Assembly: GCA_964016985.1 (NCBI GenBank)
Contig: OZ024829.1
Span: 70,041,267-70,105,266, forward strand
Direction: 5' to 3'
Length of the DNA: 64,000 nt
Source: Anodontia alba
Taxonomy: Eukaryota > Mollusca > Bivalvia > Lucinida > Lucinidae
Shown here: piece by piece, positions 11,656 through 23,519 of the stretch
Layout of the letters: each line of letters starts with the position of its first letter
Position numbering within the stretch: the first letter of the stretch is position 1
The notes under the pieces: generated by a model
Seen by the model: only the letters and a program-made list of their open reading frames with translations
Database searches by the model: none
What the model was told of the DNA's origin: nothing
Program-made: the position numbers and the translations under genes

Positions 11656-11997
11656 CTTGTCTAGACTTGAAAACGGATCATAAATAAACTCAGGTAAGTT
11701 AGTTCCTCGGTTTGATGCACCTCGTTTAGATCTCTGTGACGGAAAACTATTTTTCTGGCCCACTAGCTTGTCGAAGTTACTACTTGACAAATCTGTCCTT
11801 TGCGCCATTTGAACGATTGTAGATGCCAAATTTCCATTAAACTCTCTTATTTTTTCAAGCTCTTCGAGGCATGTCCATAATCCGTAAAAAATCGCGGAAA
11901 CTCCAACCAGTCCAATTATGTTAAGAAAAGTTTGAAATTCAACTGGCATTATTGAGCAAAACGTATTAAAGGTTTTGGATTTTTTAATTCTTCCCAT
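11656..11997 (-). CDS. First coding exon of a type II membrane protein (114 codons)
   Basis: The first ATG of the frame is at 11997, in a strong context (aaaATGGg); the open frame continues upstream only without an ATG. The exon ends in phase 0 after Lys114 at a consensus donor, 'caag|gtaagtat'. Residues 1-20 are basic/polar (MGRIKKSKTF), residues about 21-44 are a membrane segment (FLNIIGLVGVSAIFYGLW), residues 45-82 are a polar, helix-prone stalk, and residues 89-92 are a furin-type R-S-K-R. A short N-terminal cytoplasmic tail, one membrane anchor, a stalk and a dibasic cleavage site are the layout of TNF-superfamily ligands and similar shed type II proteins. The receptor-binding domain would lie in later exons that I could not find, so the family is not proven. 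An acceptor-like 'tttctttaaaacag' ending at 12021 suggests a 5' UTR intron. Codon use and openness are unlike the surrounding repeats. Confidence 0.6.
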
Positions 11998-12039
11998 TTT
12001 TTTTCCACGAAATGAAATTTCTGTTTTAAAGAAACACAC

Positions 12040-12425
12040 TACCCCTTAAACACTTCCAACAGTAAATGCATAAAATCAAGTGTAAGCTCAGCTACAACCA
12101 TTTATTAACAGGAAAAAACTATAATTACCAAACATAATCAAAGAAGCCGAATTGCTATTACGACATTAAACTTTCACATCATTATGCCAATAAATACGTA
12201 TTTTGTTCTTTTCTACTTTCATTATTACTGTAGACATCCCAATCTTGTTTCCGATCTGTTTCGCGGTATTTGCACATTCGACCGTAATATCGGCTCCTGA
12301 TAGACTTACGCAGCATTCAGATGTTTGGAGATATTGAATTAGTTTATTATTGGAATCGAAGGATGAATACAGCTGTGTTTCATGTTCTGGCTAAGTTGAG
12401 GAAGTAAAACAATCTGTCACACCTG
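12040..12425. other. Upstream flank of the 11.7-kb exon
   Basis: About 400 bp of unique-looking AT-rich sequence between the exon and the large foldback element. No TATA box or other promoter signal is clear enough to call. Confidence 0.35.
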
Positions 12426-13248
12426 TATACACTGTATAATTTTACTCCACTTTCTAAGATTTTTGCTTTGGTTCTTAGCACAGCTGGAGATAATTTATGA
12501 GGCCATTTAGTCTGTAACTAGTAGCTAGTTGTTATTGTTTTTGATAAAATTTTCTGATAAGACACTAACTACATACAGTTATTTCTATCACAAGCTGAAG
12601 AAAAGTTTTCTTGTCTGTTGTATTGGAATAATATTATAATTACGTGTATTTCATGAATGCAAACAGAATAAATAAAAAAGACGTTTTGTTTTTCTTTTGT
12701 ATGTGACTTCTATAAACAAAGAAGTTTTTGCTTTCTGTGGAAATCCAAAAGTACAGATATGTATATTTGATTTTTTACACACAAAAAAAAAAACCTTTTT
12801 TTCAATAAAAAAAGTGTATGACTGACCCGATTTTTCCTGATTGGTATATGAAAGGCCCCACTTTTCAAACAACAGACTCGTCCAAGTAATAAGTATAGAT
12901 GGGTCCACAAGGAATAACTGAGTTAGACAGGTGACTAAGTGTAAATGTGTGCCAGTGTACAAGATAATAGATAAATGGCATTTAACTTGTGCAAAGCAAT
13001 TGTTTTTTTTTTATTTGTAAACATTTACATGTATTATGCAAACAGCGAAGAGTAGATTCTATGTCATGAATGGGTATGAATGGGTATAAAAAATCAAAGC
13101 AGTGGAGGCCTAGACATCAGAAAAGTGTTCTATTGTCAACAGGTTTTCATAAGCGTTTATTCAAAACTTTCAGTGAGTTACTATTTCCATAGCTCTGGAT
13201 AACATACTTTTTTTTTCAGTCAAAAAGTATGGATATTTTTCTCCATTA

Positions 13249-13485
13249 AAGCATATGTTGTGGTACTCATTAGAAGCGCCTCAACACGGCACTTCTAAAG
13301 TGTACCCACATTAAGTGTTTTCATGGAGGAATAACAAAAATAATTATCTGATACCACCCCAAACCCCAACCCCTTTTATCTAAAGTTAGCATTTTAGTGT
13401 TTTTAGCGACAAAACATATGTTGTAGGTTCTCATTAGCATTGCCTCATTGAGGCCATTCTAATAAGTACCCACAACATATGTTTT
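13249..13485. repeat. Family Y hairpins in left arm of FB1
   Basis: There are two adjacent palindromic units of about 70 bp. The clearer one (13411-13485) reads AAAACATATGTTGTAGG ... GCCTCATTGAGGC ... CCCACAACATATGTTTT. The one at 13249-13315 is more degraded. Mirror copies lie at 15203-15278 and 15376-15405. Confidence 0.7.
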
Positions 13486-15202
13486 GCAACAAAAAATGAC
13501 AAAAAAAATATCACTAAAATTATCTTCTTAGGCAACAAAATATTATTGAATTAACGCTTGGCGCTCGGGGTAAAAATTTCAGCAGACGACACATTGAAAT
13601 ATTTTGCTTATTTTTTTTCGTGAGCTTTGCCAATACCTATCTTCTGGAAAAAATAACGAAATCAGTTTGTCGTCTGCTGAATATTCCAAGAGAGTGGTAA
13701 TGGTAAAAGACCAAACTTATTTATGCAAGTGTGAAAAATGGGTCAAATCCCGAAAGTTATAAAAAGATTTGCGGCACAATACGGTTTCAAATATCAAAAT
13801 TGGTTGACATTTTTTTTTTTTTTTTTTCAGATACGCAAATACTCGTACTTTCCCGTTCTACTATCGGCTATCTAGATCGGCTGTCTCTGTAAACAATCGT
13901 GTTTTCTTTCAATGTTACAGCATACAAATTTGCAGTTATGAATAAGCTCATCAAGGCCCAAACTTCCTAGTCAAACAGTTTCGTACGATTAACATCGCAC
14001 ATCTATCAAAGTTTGTTGTAAGTTTGAATTTAATTATTACGTTCAAACCCAAATATACATGTATTTTTATTTTCTCAGGTCATTTTTTTTCAGCGTATAA
14101 GGGGTACTTTGCACTTTTACTCGAGGTTTTTCATAAACGCTTTGGCAGGGTTTGAAATTTTGTTATGACCACTTTTGCCTTTGGTTTGGCAGGCCAAGCC
14201 CAGGCCAATAAAAGGGCAGTATATGAATGGGTCAACATTTCAGACGATCAAGTATATCACTGTATAATTTTACTCCAGCTAGCTCCCTCAACTTTGATCT
14301 AAATGTTTGTAATGGGTAAACCTGTCAGGCTGATTTTTATCAGCAAATTATTGCAGTTTCTTCTCGAAATATCAACATCTTGTGGTCGTTAACCATTACC
14401 AACCTCTAGGCTAATTCAGCAGACGACAAATTGATTATTTTTCTTATTTTTCCAGAAAACAATATTTGACATTTCGCAGGGTAATTTGGGGGTAATTGTG
14501 GTACAAATGTACGAGTATTTCAAACCCTGCCAAAGCGTTTATGAAAAGCCTCGAGTAAAAGTGCAAAGTACCCCTTGCATATACGCTGAAAAAAATGACC
14601 TGAGAAAATAAAAATACATGTATATTTGGGTTTGAACATAATAATTAAATTTAAACTTACAACAAACTTTGATAGATGTGCGATGTTAATCGTACGAAAC
14701 TGTTTGACTAGGAAGTTTGGGCCTTGATGAGCTTATTCATAACTGCAAATTTGTATGCTGTAACATTGAAAGAAAACACGATTGTTTACAGAGACAGCCG
14801 ATCTAGATAGCCGATAGTAGAACGGGAAAGTACGAGTATTTGCGTATCTGAAAAAAAAAAATGTCAACCAATTTTGATATTTGAAACCGTATTGTGCCGC
14901 AAATCTTTTTATAACTTTCGGGATTTGACCCATTTTTCACACTTGCATAAATAAGTTTGGTCTTTTACCATTACCACTCTCTGGGAATATTCAGCAGACG
15001 ACAAACTGATTTCGTTATTTTTTCCAGAAGATAGGTATTGGCAAAGCTCACGAAAAAAAATAAGCAAAATATTTCAATGTGTCGTCTGCTGAAATTTTTA
15101 CCCCGAGCGCCAAGCGTTAATTCAATAATATTTTGTTGGATGAAACATAGTCTTGCCTAAGAAGATAATTTTAGTGATATTTTTTTTGTCATTTTTTGTT
15201 GC

Positions 15203-15405
15203 AAAACATATGTTGTGGGTACTTATTAGAATGGCCTCAATGAGGCAATGCTAATGAGAACCTACAACATATGTTTTGTCGCTAAAAACACTAAAATGCT
15301 AACTTTAGATAAAAGGGGTTGGGGTTTGGGGTGGTATCAGATAATGATTTTTGTTATTCCTCCATGAAAACACTTCTAATGAGTACCACAACATATGCTT
15401 TAATG
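15203..15405. repeat. Family Y hairpins in right arm of FB1
   Basis: Reverse-complement counterparts of the hairpins at 13.25-13.49 kb. The unit at 15203-15278 keeps the ACATATGTT ends and the GCCTCA/TGAGGC centre. Confidence 0.7.
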
Positions 15406-16599
15406 GAGAAAAATATCCATACTTTTTGACTGAAAAAAAAGTATGTTATCCAGAGCTATGGTAATAGTAACTCACTGAAAGTTTTGAATAAACGCTTATG
15501 AAAACCTGTTGACAATAGAACACTTTTCTGATGTCTAGGCCTCCACTGCTTTGATTTTTTATACCCATTCATACCCATTCATGATATAGAATCTACTCTT
15601 CGCTGTTTGCATAATACATGTAAATGTTTACAAATAAAAAAAATACAATTGCTTTGCACAAGTTAAATGCCATTTATCTATTATCTTGTACACTGGCACA
15701 CATTTACACTTAGTCACCTGTCTAACTCAGTTATTCCTTGTGGACCCATCTATACTTATTACTTGGACGAGTCTGTTGTTTGAAAAGTGGGGCCTTTCAT
15801 ATACCAATCAGGAAAAATCGGGTCAGTCATACACTTTTTTTATTGAAAAAAAAGGTTTTTTTTTGTGTGTAAAAAATCAAATATACATATCTGTACTTTT
15901 GGATTTCCACAGAAAGCAAAAACTTCTTTGTTTATGGAAGTCACATACAAAAGAAAAACAAAACGTCTTTTTTATTTATTCAGTTTGCATTCATGAAATA
16001 CACGTAATTATAATATTATTCCAATACAACAGACATGAAAACTTTTCTTCAGCTTGTGATAGAAATAACTGTATGTAGTTAGTGTCTTATCAGAAAATTT
16101 TATCAAAAACAATAACAACTAGCCACTCTCCTGTTACAGACTAAATGGCCTCATAAATTATCTCCAGCTGTGCTAAGAACCAAAGCAAAAATCTTAGAAA
16201 GTGGAGTAAAATTATACAGTGATATGAATGCGTCTGTTTTTTTTCAAAGGCCAAGTATATGAATGGGCTAGGTTTCAAAATCTGGCGGCTCGCATACTCG
16301 TACATTTGTACCACAATTACCCCCAAATTACCCTGCGAAATGTCAAATATTGTTTTCCTGAAAAATAAGAAAAATAATCAATTTGTCGTCTGCTGAATTA
16401 GCCTAGAGGTTGGTAATGGTTAACGACCACAAGATGTTGATATTTCGAGAAGAAACTGCAATAATTTGCTGATAAAAATCAGCCTGACAGGTTCACTGGA
16501 GTTCAGTACCCATTACAAACATTTAGATAACGGTATACTACATCTAGGGCTTCCCTCAAAGTTGAGGGAGCTAGCTGGAGTAAAATTATACAGTGTATA

Positions 16600-17567
16600 C
16601 CACTTGTTAAGCTCGCATATACGCGCGTTTTAAGAAATGTTGATGAGACTGTTCTTTATGATCCCTTTACCTCTTCAGCTCGACGATGAGATAACAAAAC
16701 TATCATCATATTGCATTTTTATTTCTTGGCAATTAATATAAAGTATTAAAATCGAATACATCGATCGGTTTGAATTCAATTTCTCTGACTTACTACGAGT
16801 TTTAGCTGAGAACAAAATGGGAAATTCAAATCGATTCGAATTGCACACATAGAAACATGAGCCATGAGCCGGGATATGAACACCCTTCCCTACCCTACTA
16901 GTGAGTTTTTGTAGACATATGTTTTCCTAAATACAGCATCTAATTAAACTTATTAGCAATCTGGATCGCAGTCAACTTGATCCCATTCAAAGTCGGCCCA
17001 AACAAACTTCGATCAAAACCGGGTCGACTCGGCCCAAAATTTAGGTCAGCTCGGCCCAAATTTCAAGCTCACTAGGCCAACATGAACTGAAAAATAAACT
17101 CATTAAATGTGAAGAATCCCCTAATTTCAGAATATTTCAAATGAAATATATTGTGACGATAATGTTGAAACCGCATTTAAAAATTCCAATTGGTTCAAAA
17201 GTTACATGATTTCAAAGTCGCAGTAACGTGTTGCCAATTAAACTTTAGTAAAAGAAAAGCACTCTTCTATGATATCATTGGTCCTTTTTAAATTTTACTT
17301 TGATTACAAAATTTTAAATAAATCGCCATAATTTTATTGCAGACTGCAAATTTTGATCAAAATAGTATTGAATATGTAGACTTTATATTTCAAGATAGCA
17401 TCTTTTTGAAATGATGAAAACTGACAATTAAATTCTAAAAACTTTTTTTAAAATATTAAAAATGCAAGATACAGATCACTATGTAAGATAATGAAAAACT
17501 TACAAAGAGTAAATACATTCAACAAAGTTGAAAATTACATTCCGAAAGATTATAAGATAGAGTTTAT
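16600..17567. other. Unannotated AT-rich stretch
   Basis: Short repeats of 'tcggcccaaa' near 17000-17060 are the only pattern seen. No coding or mobile feature is supported. Confidence 0.4.
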
Positions 17568-17736
17568 TAATCGTTCCTTTTTTGATATCGGATTTATAAA
17601 CCGAGGAAGGTGAATCGTTCCATTTTGGATATGGGATTTAAAAACTTCGGGAGGTGGAAAATCCTATAAAGAAACTCGTGCTTCGCACTCGTAACCTCCC
17701 GAGGAAGTTCCATATAAAAAAGGAACGATTCAGTTT
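17568..17736. mobile_element. Small foldback element (~170 bp)
   Basis: Inverted ends 'aatcgttccttttttgata' and 'aaaaaaggaacgatt' surround a second inverted pair, 'cgggaggt' against 'acctcccg', with the centre near 'ctcgtgcttcgcactcgt'. No open frame. Confidence 0.5.
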
Positions 17737-18806
17737 AAAATGCATATTACATGCATTTACTTAACCCGATTGCATCTATTAAAAAAAAACAACTACGGTA
17801 CAGTTGGCGTGTCTACAGTGGCGGGAGCTTGCAGTTATTCATCAGCTGTTCCCTGATGAAAAAAGAAAAATAGAAGGCCACCATTTTGAATTTGATGTCA
17901 TTTCACAAAGTTTGAAGTTTTGAACTGTTTTCATTTACCACTTGAATTTGTGAATGTGATAGTTAATCGGAATCAGTCAATCCTGCGGAACTTCTTTGGC
18001 CTTTGAGAAGAGGAATACTGGTGTGGACTCGAATGCCTTTCTGCTGCGTAGAAACTAAAGACTCCCCCAGTTATTGTTAGTTACATATTTTATTGCATCG
18101 TTACATCAGGCAATGGGGTTGGGCCACAAGTTCTACCAACATTAGTTACGGCCCTACCCCTACAGAGTTTTATTACAGCAATATACAGACACATGATAAT
18201 GGCAAATTATAGAGAAATTATTTGAATACTTAACTAATTGTTAGCAAATATTGACCCAAAAACAAATATACAATACATAATTTCAATAGGTCATGGATTA
18301 TATGGAATGATGAGTAAATAAAATAAATAGTTAACAAAAAAAAGTATAATAAGATAATAATGGAATGTCATGCTAACCGTAAGTTTTAACCGTAGCTGGC
18401 TAATCAGTGAATCTTCTGGTATCCTTAATAAACGTTTGGACGGCAGTGAAAATAGTAGTATTTTCATCAGTTGTCAAATTTTCATCTCCAAACAAAAGAA
18501 TATTGATGTTTAATGGATGGAAATCCCTGATCGAAAAAGTGTTTCTCTTTCATTTCTGAAGTTTGAGCATCTAAAGAAATAATGCTCTGCATCTTCGACT
18601 TCCTCAGAGCAACTACAAGTAGGACTAGGTGATAAATATATAAATCAGAAAGTAAATTACTACAATTATTTCTAATTCTTGCATGTATAACTAAAATATA
18701 TCTATTACCAACTCTATAGGAACTTTTGAATTATTTTGATGCTTTTTAGCTGATACTTAAAGCTTTCCATAGATGGTGAATTACGTAGTTCTATATCAAG
18801 AGAAAT

Positions 18807-19154
18807 TCATGCCGAAATAGATGATGGAATACATGATTTACGTGAAATTTCAGTCCTGCAGAAGGGAACAGTAATATCATTTTGATTTCGTAATGTATAA
18901 GTACTTATTTCTCCAACTGAAGGAGGAATTAAGTCAGATATATATGTAGGAAGAAGACCATTGACTGACTTATACATGAAAATAAGTTTTTGCTGCCTGC
19001 GTCTTTCTACTAGTGACACCCAACCGCATTCTCTATAAAGATTATCTAATGAAACCGATCTTGTTAAGCCTGTCACTATGCGGGCAGTTTCATTCTGAAG
19101 TTTTTGAAGAGAGTTGATATCTTGCACTGTACAACCATCCCACTCAACACTCAA
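18807..19154 (-). pseudogene. LINE reverse transcriptase, C-terminal region
   Basis: Reads VEWDGCTVQDINSLQKLQNE, then TARIVTGLTRS, LYRECGWVSLVERRRQQKL and FMYKSVNGLLPTYI. This Q-x-L-Q-N-x-A-A-R-I block followed by W-x-x-L-x-x-R-R is characteristic of the C-terminus of CR1/Jockey-like polymerases. It lies downstream of the reverse-transcriptase core with frame breaks between. Confidence 0.8.
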
Positions 19155-19299
19155 TAACTGGCAGTAAATATGATAGGTATATTTGGTTTAATACAACACA
19201 GCTGAATGTAAATTTCAGTTTCCGCATTATACAAATAACTTTTGATGCACTTTTGATAATGTTTTCAATATGGCTGTGCCATTGCCCATTATCACTAAA

Positions 19300-20450
19300 T
19301 GTAAGACCTAAATGTTTGTGTTCTGTTACGAATTTATAGGTGTACCATCAAAAATTATATTAGACAGAGAATCAACAAGTCTTAAAGTAAAAAGCATTAA
19401 CTTCAGTTTTAAGAGGGTTAAAGTTTATTAACCACTGTGCTGCCCATCTTACTAGCATGCGTAAATCATGATTGATGATGCCTTCGATGTGATGCCTTCA
19501 TAATGGTAGCTGCAGAATAAAACAACGAGCTGTCATCAGCAAATAACCTAGTAAGACTAACTAGTGATTCAGCTATATCGTTAACTTACACTAAAAATAG
19601 TAGAGGGCCTAGAACAGAACCTTGAGGAACTTCGTTGTTATAAGAAATGCCTCATCAAGCTTAATGAACCTTTTGCTTCCTATCACTCAGGTAGTCACTT
19701 ATCCATTCGAGTAATTCACTATCTATGTCATTTTGTTTTAATTTAAAGATAAGTCGCTTGTGCCAAACTCTATCAAATGCATTAGAAACGTCTAAGAAAA
19801 CCATACAAGAAACTTGGTTACTGTCAAAAGTTTGGCAAATATGATGGTATATGTCTATATGTTGGAAAGTTGTAGAATGATTGAGTAAAAACCCAGACTG
19901 TTATTTGTAAAGAAGATCGTTATCAGAAAAACTGATAAATATGTTTAAAAACTATTCTTTCTTGTAGTTTACCAACATTACTTAATAGTGAAACGGGTCG
20001 AAAATTTAAAGGATCGGGGTTATCTCCCTTTTTGGGAAGAGGTATAACGTTAGAATATTTATAGATATTTGCAAACTTGCCTTCCTTGAAAGACCTATTA
20101 AAAAGTATACTCAGGGGTATAGCTACTTCTTTTGCTACAGCTTTAAGCATTTTGTTACTAATTCCATCAGGCCCTGTTGCCTTGTTCGGATTTAAAAGTT
20201 CAATGAGAGTTGCAACTTCGTATGCTGTATATGTAATAATAGATAATCTATTCTGACATTTATATTCGAAGGGCAGAGCCACATTTTCATCGTTAACGGT
20301 GGAGATAGACGTGAAATGTTTGTTTAACAATTCTGCTTTATCTTCAGATGAAAAGCAGAATTCATTTTGACCAGTAACTGGAAAAGAGTTAAGGGGTGGA
20401 ATTGAAGAAGAGCTACAATTGCTTTTAACAAAGTGACGTACCACCTTCAA
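19300..20450 (-). pseudogene. LINE reverse transcriptase core
   Basis: Visible blocks in order: LLNPNKATGPDGISNKMLK, IPLSILFNRSFKEGKF, VIPLPKKGDNPDPLNFRPVS, then after a frame change VFLDVSNAFDRVWHKRL, NNEVPQGSVLGPLLFLV and the catalytic FADDSS box near 19.54 kb. A stop interrupts after LLFLV. The catalytic Asp residues of the FADD box and of the FLDV motif are retained although the frame is broken. Confidence 0.85.
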
Positions 20451-20747
20451 AATTGTTTTATAGCATTTGAGTGAAAATCAGAACTAGACAATTCCAAATT
20501 GTTATAAAACTGCTCTTTTGCATGTCGCTTTGAATTATTGACCTTATTTCGAAAAAACTTATACCCTGCTAAAATGTTTGGATTACCTGATTTGTTGAAT
20601 TTCCGTTTTAGTCTGTCCCTTTATCTAGATACCCGTCTTATTTCAGAATCATACCATGGTTTATCGTCGGGTCTAAAAGAACATTTTTTTGATGGGACAC
20701 AAGAATTAACAAAGTCAAGAAAAGTATCATTAAACTTAGAATAAGCT

Positions 20748-21430
20748 TCATTTAGAGTTTCCTCCCTTAAACGTCCAATCATAATTAGATAATTTTTGTT
20801 TTAATAATGTGAAGTTTGCATTTTTATATAAATAAATTAATCTATTGAAAGCTCCTTCGGTATCATACTGAAAGGGTAATGTTATATATGTTGCTTTATG
20901 ATCACTGATCCTGTCTGGAACATCTAAAGAACCAGAATCTAGAAATGGTAAAGCCTCTGGAATAATAACTGGGTCAAGCATTGCTTGTTGTCGTGTTGGT
21001 TCTGTAATTACATTCATCATGGAATTAATTAGAAGTACATCTTTTAGGTTATGAAAATTTGGATTTGGAAGATCTTCATTGAGGTCTCCAACAATTATTA
21101 AATTTTTTGAGTGTTCGAGAGCCTTTTCAATATTTGAATTTAAGTTGTTAAAGAATTGAACATCGGCTGTGGAGGGACCCAATTAAAAACAACTCGTTTT
21201 TTACCTTCAATCCATAAAGATTCGTCGCAAAATATCTCAAGATCTGGTCTTCTCACATGAAGTAAGCATCACACTCCCTCCATGGTTCGTTCTATCTTTT
21301 CTATATGGTTCACTGAACCGGTTTGAAAGAAAAAGCATTGTCATCTAGTCTCAGAAAAACACAAAATATTAAAGTCAGAAAAATTATCAAGTATAAAGTC
21401 TAATTTGTTTCTAATGCTTCTGTGCAAAAT
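20748..21430 (-). pseudogene. LINE APE-type endonuclease
   Basis: Starts with ILHRSIRNKLDFILDNFSDF near 21.42 kb and ILCFSET near 21.36 kb (the N-terminal strand and catalytic Glu motif). Later come LIIVGDLNEDL (GDxN motif, near 21.09 kb) and PDRISDHKATYI (S-D-H motif, near 20.91 kb). Several stops and shifts lie between. An APE-type nuclease cuts the target DNA for priming. Confidence 0.85.
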
Positions 21431-21439
21431 TTAAAGTTC

Positions 21440-21720
21440 ATGTACATTTTCAGGGCTTGGATTAGTTTCTATGTCACCGGCTTGAAGCAGTAAAAGAAGA
21501 ATGACGAGAAAGCATTGTAAATTATAAAAATTCAAAACCATAAGAGAATTTATGCGGTGCCAAATGCATGAAAATAGCTTAAACAGCGCCATAATAAGTA
21601 TAAGCACAGAATATATGTTTATGCTGATAATAAGCATTTTCTTACTACTCGAGATGCAGTGGTAAAACAGACCAACAGACACCCTCCATTGATCAATGGA
21701 AATACCCATTGCACAGTGTA
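21440..21720 (-). pseudogene. LINE N-terminal leader with degenerate 2A-like motif
   Basis: The leader is hydrophobic (MLIISINIYSVLILIMALF; FLVILLLLLQ) and ends in AGDIETNPSP (21452-21478) a few residues before the endonuclease. The ending D-I-E-T-N-P-x-P matches the 2A ribosome-skipping consensus except Ser for the essential Gly; on the coding strand this is AGC where GGC would restore Gly. 2A-like sequences in front of APE domains are known in some CR1-type elements and trypanosome LINEs. Here the motif would be non-functional. Confidence 0.65.
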
Positions 21721-22089
21721 ATAATTAAGAGCTTTAGTTTTGGGTCTCACGACTACATCCAACACTCAGCCAGTATGACAATAGTAAATTAAAATAATAT
21801 GAGATAAATATAATAATGCTGTATAACATGAATGGAAACATGAGCATAATAGTTAACTTTGGAAGTTACAGATGAAGTTTGGTGATAATGTGTGAACTAT
21901 AAATTTCACAGTCATTTGCAACATCTCGGACAACAAGACACGCGTTCTCATTCGGTTGCTATACTACAGATCGGTAAAAAAGTGTACATATTTTTATGGG
22001 CGGAATCAAAATTATGCTCAAACATTATATATTAAAACCAGGTTCTTGTAACAAGATAACATACAATGGTTAAATGGCAAACAAGATAG
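21721..22089. other. Flank 5' of the LINE
   Basis: No feature supported. Confidence 0.35.
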
Positions 22090-22510
22090 CAATCTCAGCA
22101 GACCCAAGTCAAGCCGCTCCATTGAGACCAGTCTGATCGGGGTCTGCAGAATTTGTTGAGGTTGTTCAAAAATCTATCTTGTATAAGCGAAGCCATTAAA
22201 CAAGCAAATAACTTGAATATTAAAACACTGAGCAGCGCAGATCCCAATCCGATAGATCCCGAAGGGGTAGTATTTTGGAGTGTTCGAGCTTTATTTACAA
22301 ACTTGACGCCTTGCACTCTTAATAATTAGTTTTAGCAGACGTCACTAAAATACCCATCCCATTACAAGACAAAAAAAAAAAAAAAAAAAGAAAGGATCCG
22401 ACGTTCCTCGCAAGTTATCTTCAATGGAGACAATTCGTGTGAAATGCCAAATCCTACCCTGGAAGAAAAATCCGTTTTCTGCTGAATTAGCTAAAAGAGT
22501 GGTAAGGATC
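22090..22510 (+). repeat. Dispersed repeat Q, copy 1
   Basis: Contains 'gcagacccaagtcaagccgc', 'agaccagtctgatc', 'ttttagcagacg' and 'tcaatggagacaa', ending in 'ttctgctgaattag'. The same boxes in the same order recur at 23.52-23.86 kb. The 'cagcagacgaca' box is also in the arms of FB1. An A-run lies at 22369-22390. Confidence 0.5.
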
Positions 22511-22591
22511 AAGTCATTGCACGTTATAATTTCTTAACTTGGCTATGGCGATATACCATAAAAACTCCCAAGATCTCCGACATGCGATAAA

Positions 22592-22765
22592 ATAGAACAT
22601 ATGTTGCCGGAACTCAGACTCCTACAAAAATATCCACAACATGTTTTGTTGTGGACATAGATAAGAGTGGGTATCAGGTAAATATTCCCCCATGAAAATA
22701 TATGGTGCGGTCACCCACTAGAAGCGCCTCGCTGAGGCGACTTCAATGAGCACCACGACACTAGC
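22592..22765. repeat. Family Y hairpins, two degraded copies
   Basis: 22595-22650 (GAACATATGTTG ... CACAACATGTTTT) and 22692-22764 (TATGGTGCGG ... GCGCCTCGCTGAGGCG ... CACCACGACA). Same layout as the hairpins in FB1 but diverged. Confidence 0.55.
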
Positions 22766-22927
22766 AAAGAAAATATCAATACTTTTAGATTAAAAAAAAA
22801 CACATACACACACAACAAAAAAAAAACAACAAAAAAAAACAACTAACCAACAGCTATGTGTGGGCACTCACTACCCCACCTAAACATCCAAACAGTATCC
22901 GCAGCACAAGCTTTCGCTAATAAAAAG

Positions 22928-22965
<38 letters not shown>

Positions 22966-23016
22966 GATTCGTAAAAAAATCAGGAATTGCTGCATTTTTA
23001 AGGAGTTCAAAACAAA

Positions 23017-23058
<42 letters not shown>
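23017..23058. repeat. (AAT)n microsatellite
   Basis: About 14 perfect AAT units. A poly(A) run at 22937-22962 lies just upstream, and another long A run lies at 23430-23458. Confidence 0.95.
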
Positions 23059-23423
23059 TCAGGAGTTTTACAATACAAGTATAATAATAAATCATGAACC
23101 GCTGCTAGTCAGCCAATGAAAACCCACCCATGTTGTCTTCTTAGCGACCTTACCGAAACGAAAATATAAGATCCCTGAATACGCGGCGAAGACAGCATCC
23201 TGCATCCGTGCCCCATACATGAAAGTTGCCAAACTGTGATTACGCTCTCAAATTAATTGTACCATGTTAGTTACGACACAGATATTTGGCATTAAAAGGA
23301 AGAAGAAGAAAAAAATTACAAAGTGGGGCCAGATGCAGAGGGTACGGTTTCATAGCCTGACAGCTATGCAATGTCTTATAAATGTGTATCAGCCCGTTTA
23401 TCATATGTACAAATGACAATGGA

Positions 23424-23460
<37 letters not shown>

Positions 23461-23519
23461 CCGGCAATATACTATTACAATTAATCATGATTTATTATAC
23501 ATATTTTATAATCCCTGCT

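Larger units (their letters stand above)
12426..16599. mobile_element. Large foldback element FB1 (4.2 kb, nested inverted repeats)
   Basis: The 20-bp motif CACTGTATAATTTTACTCCA occurs four times: forward at 12430 and 14258, inverted ending at 16221 and 16595. The segment from 12430 to about 14157 is the near-exact reverse complement of about 14515-16221 (1.7-kb arms). The segment 14258-14515 is mirrored by about 16300-16595. Outer ends read TATACACTG...CAGTGTATA, compatible with a TA target duplication. The same translated frame appears reversed at 12.65-12.96 and 15.69-16.0 kb, which is only the palindrome showing on both strands; there is no transposase. The arms also contain smaller hairpins (family Y) and repeated 'cagcagacgaca' boxes. 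Non-autonomous foldback element, or nested insertion of two related ones. Confidence 0.85.
18070..21720 (-). mobile_element. CR1/Jockey-type LINE, near full length but decayed
   Basis: On the minus strand: a leader with hydrophobic segments (21.7-21.48 kb), an APE endonuclease (21.43-20.75), a reverse transcriptase (20.45-19.3) and a C-terminal domain (19.15-18.8), then a 3' UTR to about 18070 with 'aataaaatatgtaa'. Order and motifs are those of single-ORF2-type non-LTR elements of the CR1/Jockey group. Frames are interrupted many times. These elements nick target DNA with the endonuclease and prime reverse transcription there. Confidence 0.85.

Noticed and set aside
12651..16078. Two identical protein frames at 12.65-12.96 (-) and 15.69-16.08 (+)
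   Set aside because: They are the same palindrome arm read on opposite strands; frames contain simple sequence and no domain.
22856..23119. Lysine- and isoleucine-rich frames
   Set aside because: Translation of poly(A) and (AAT)n microsatellite. The same applies to frames at 29.68-30.16, 31.69-31.99, 47.07-47.4 and 24.8-25.3 kb.
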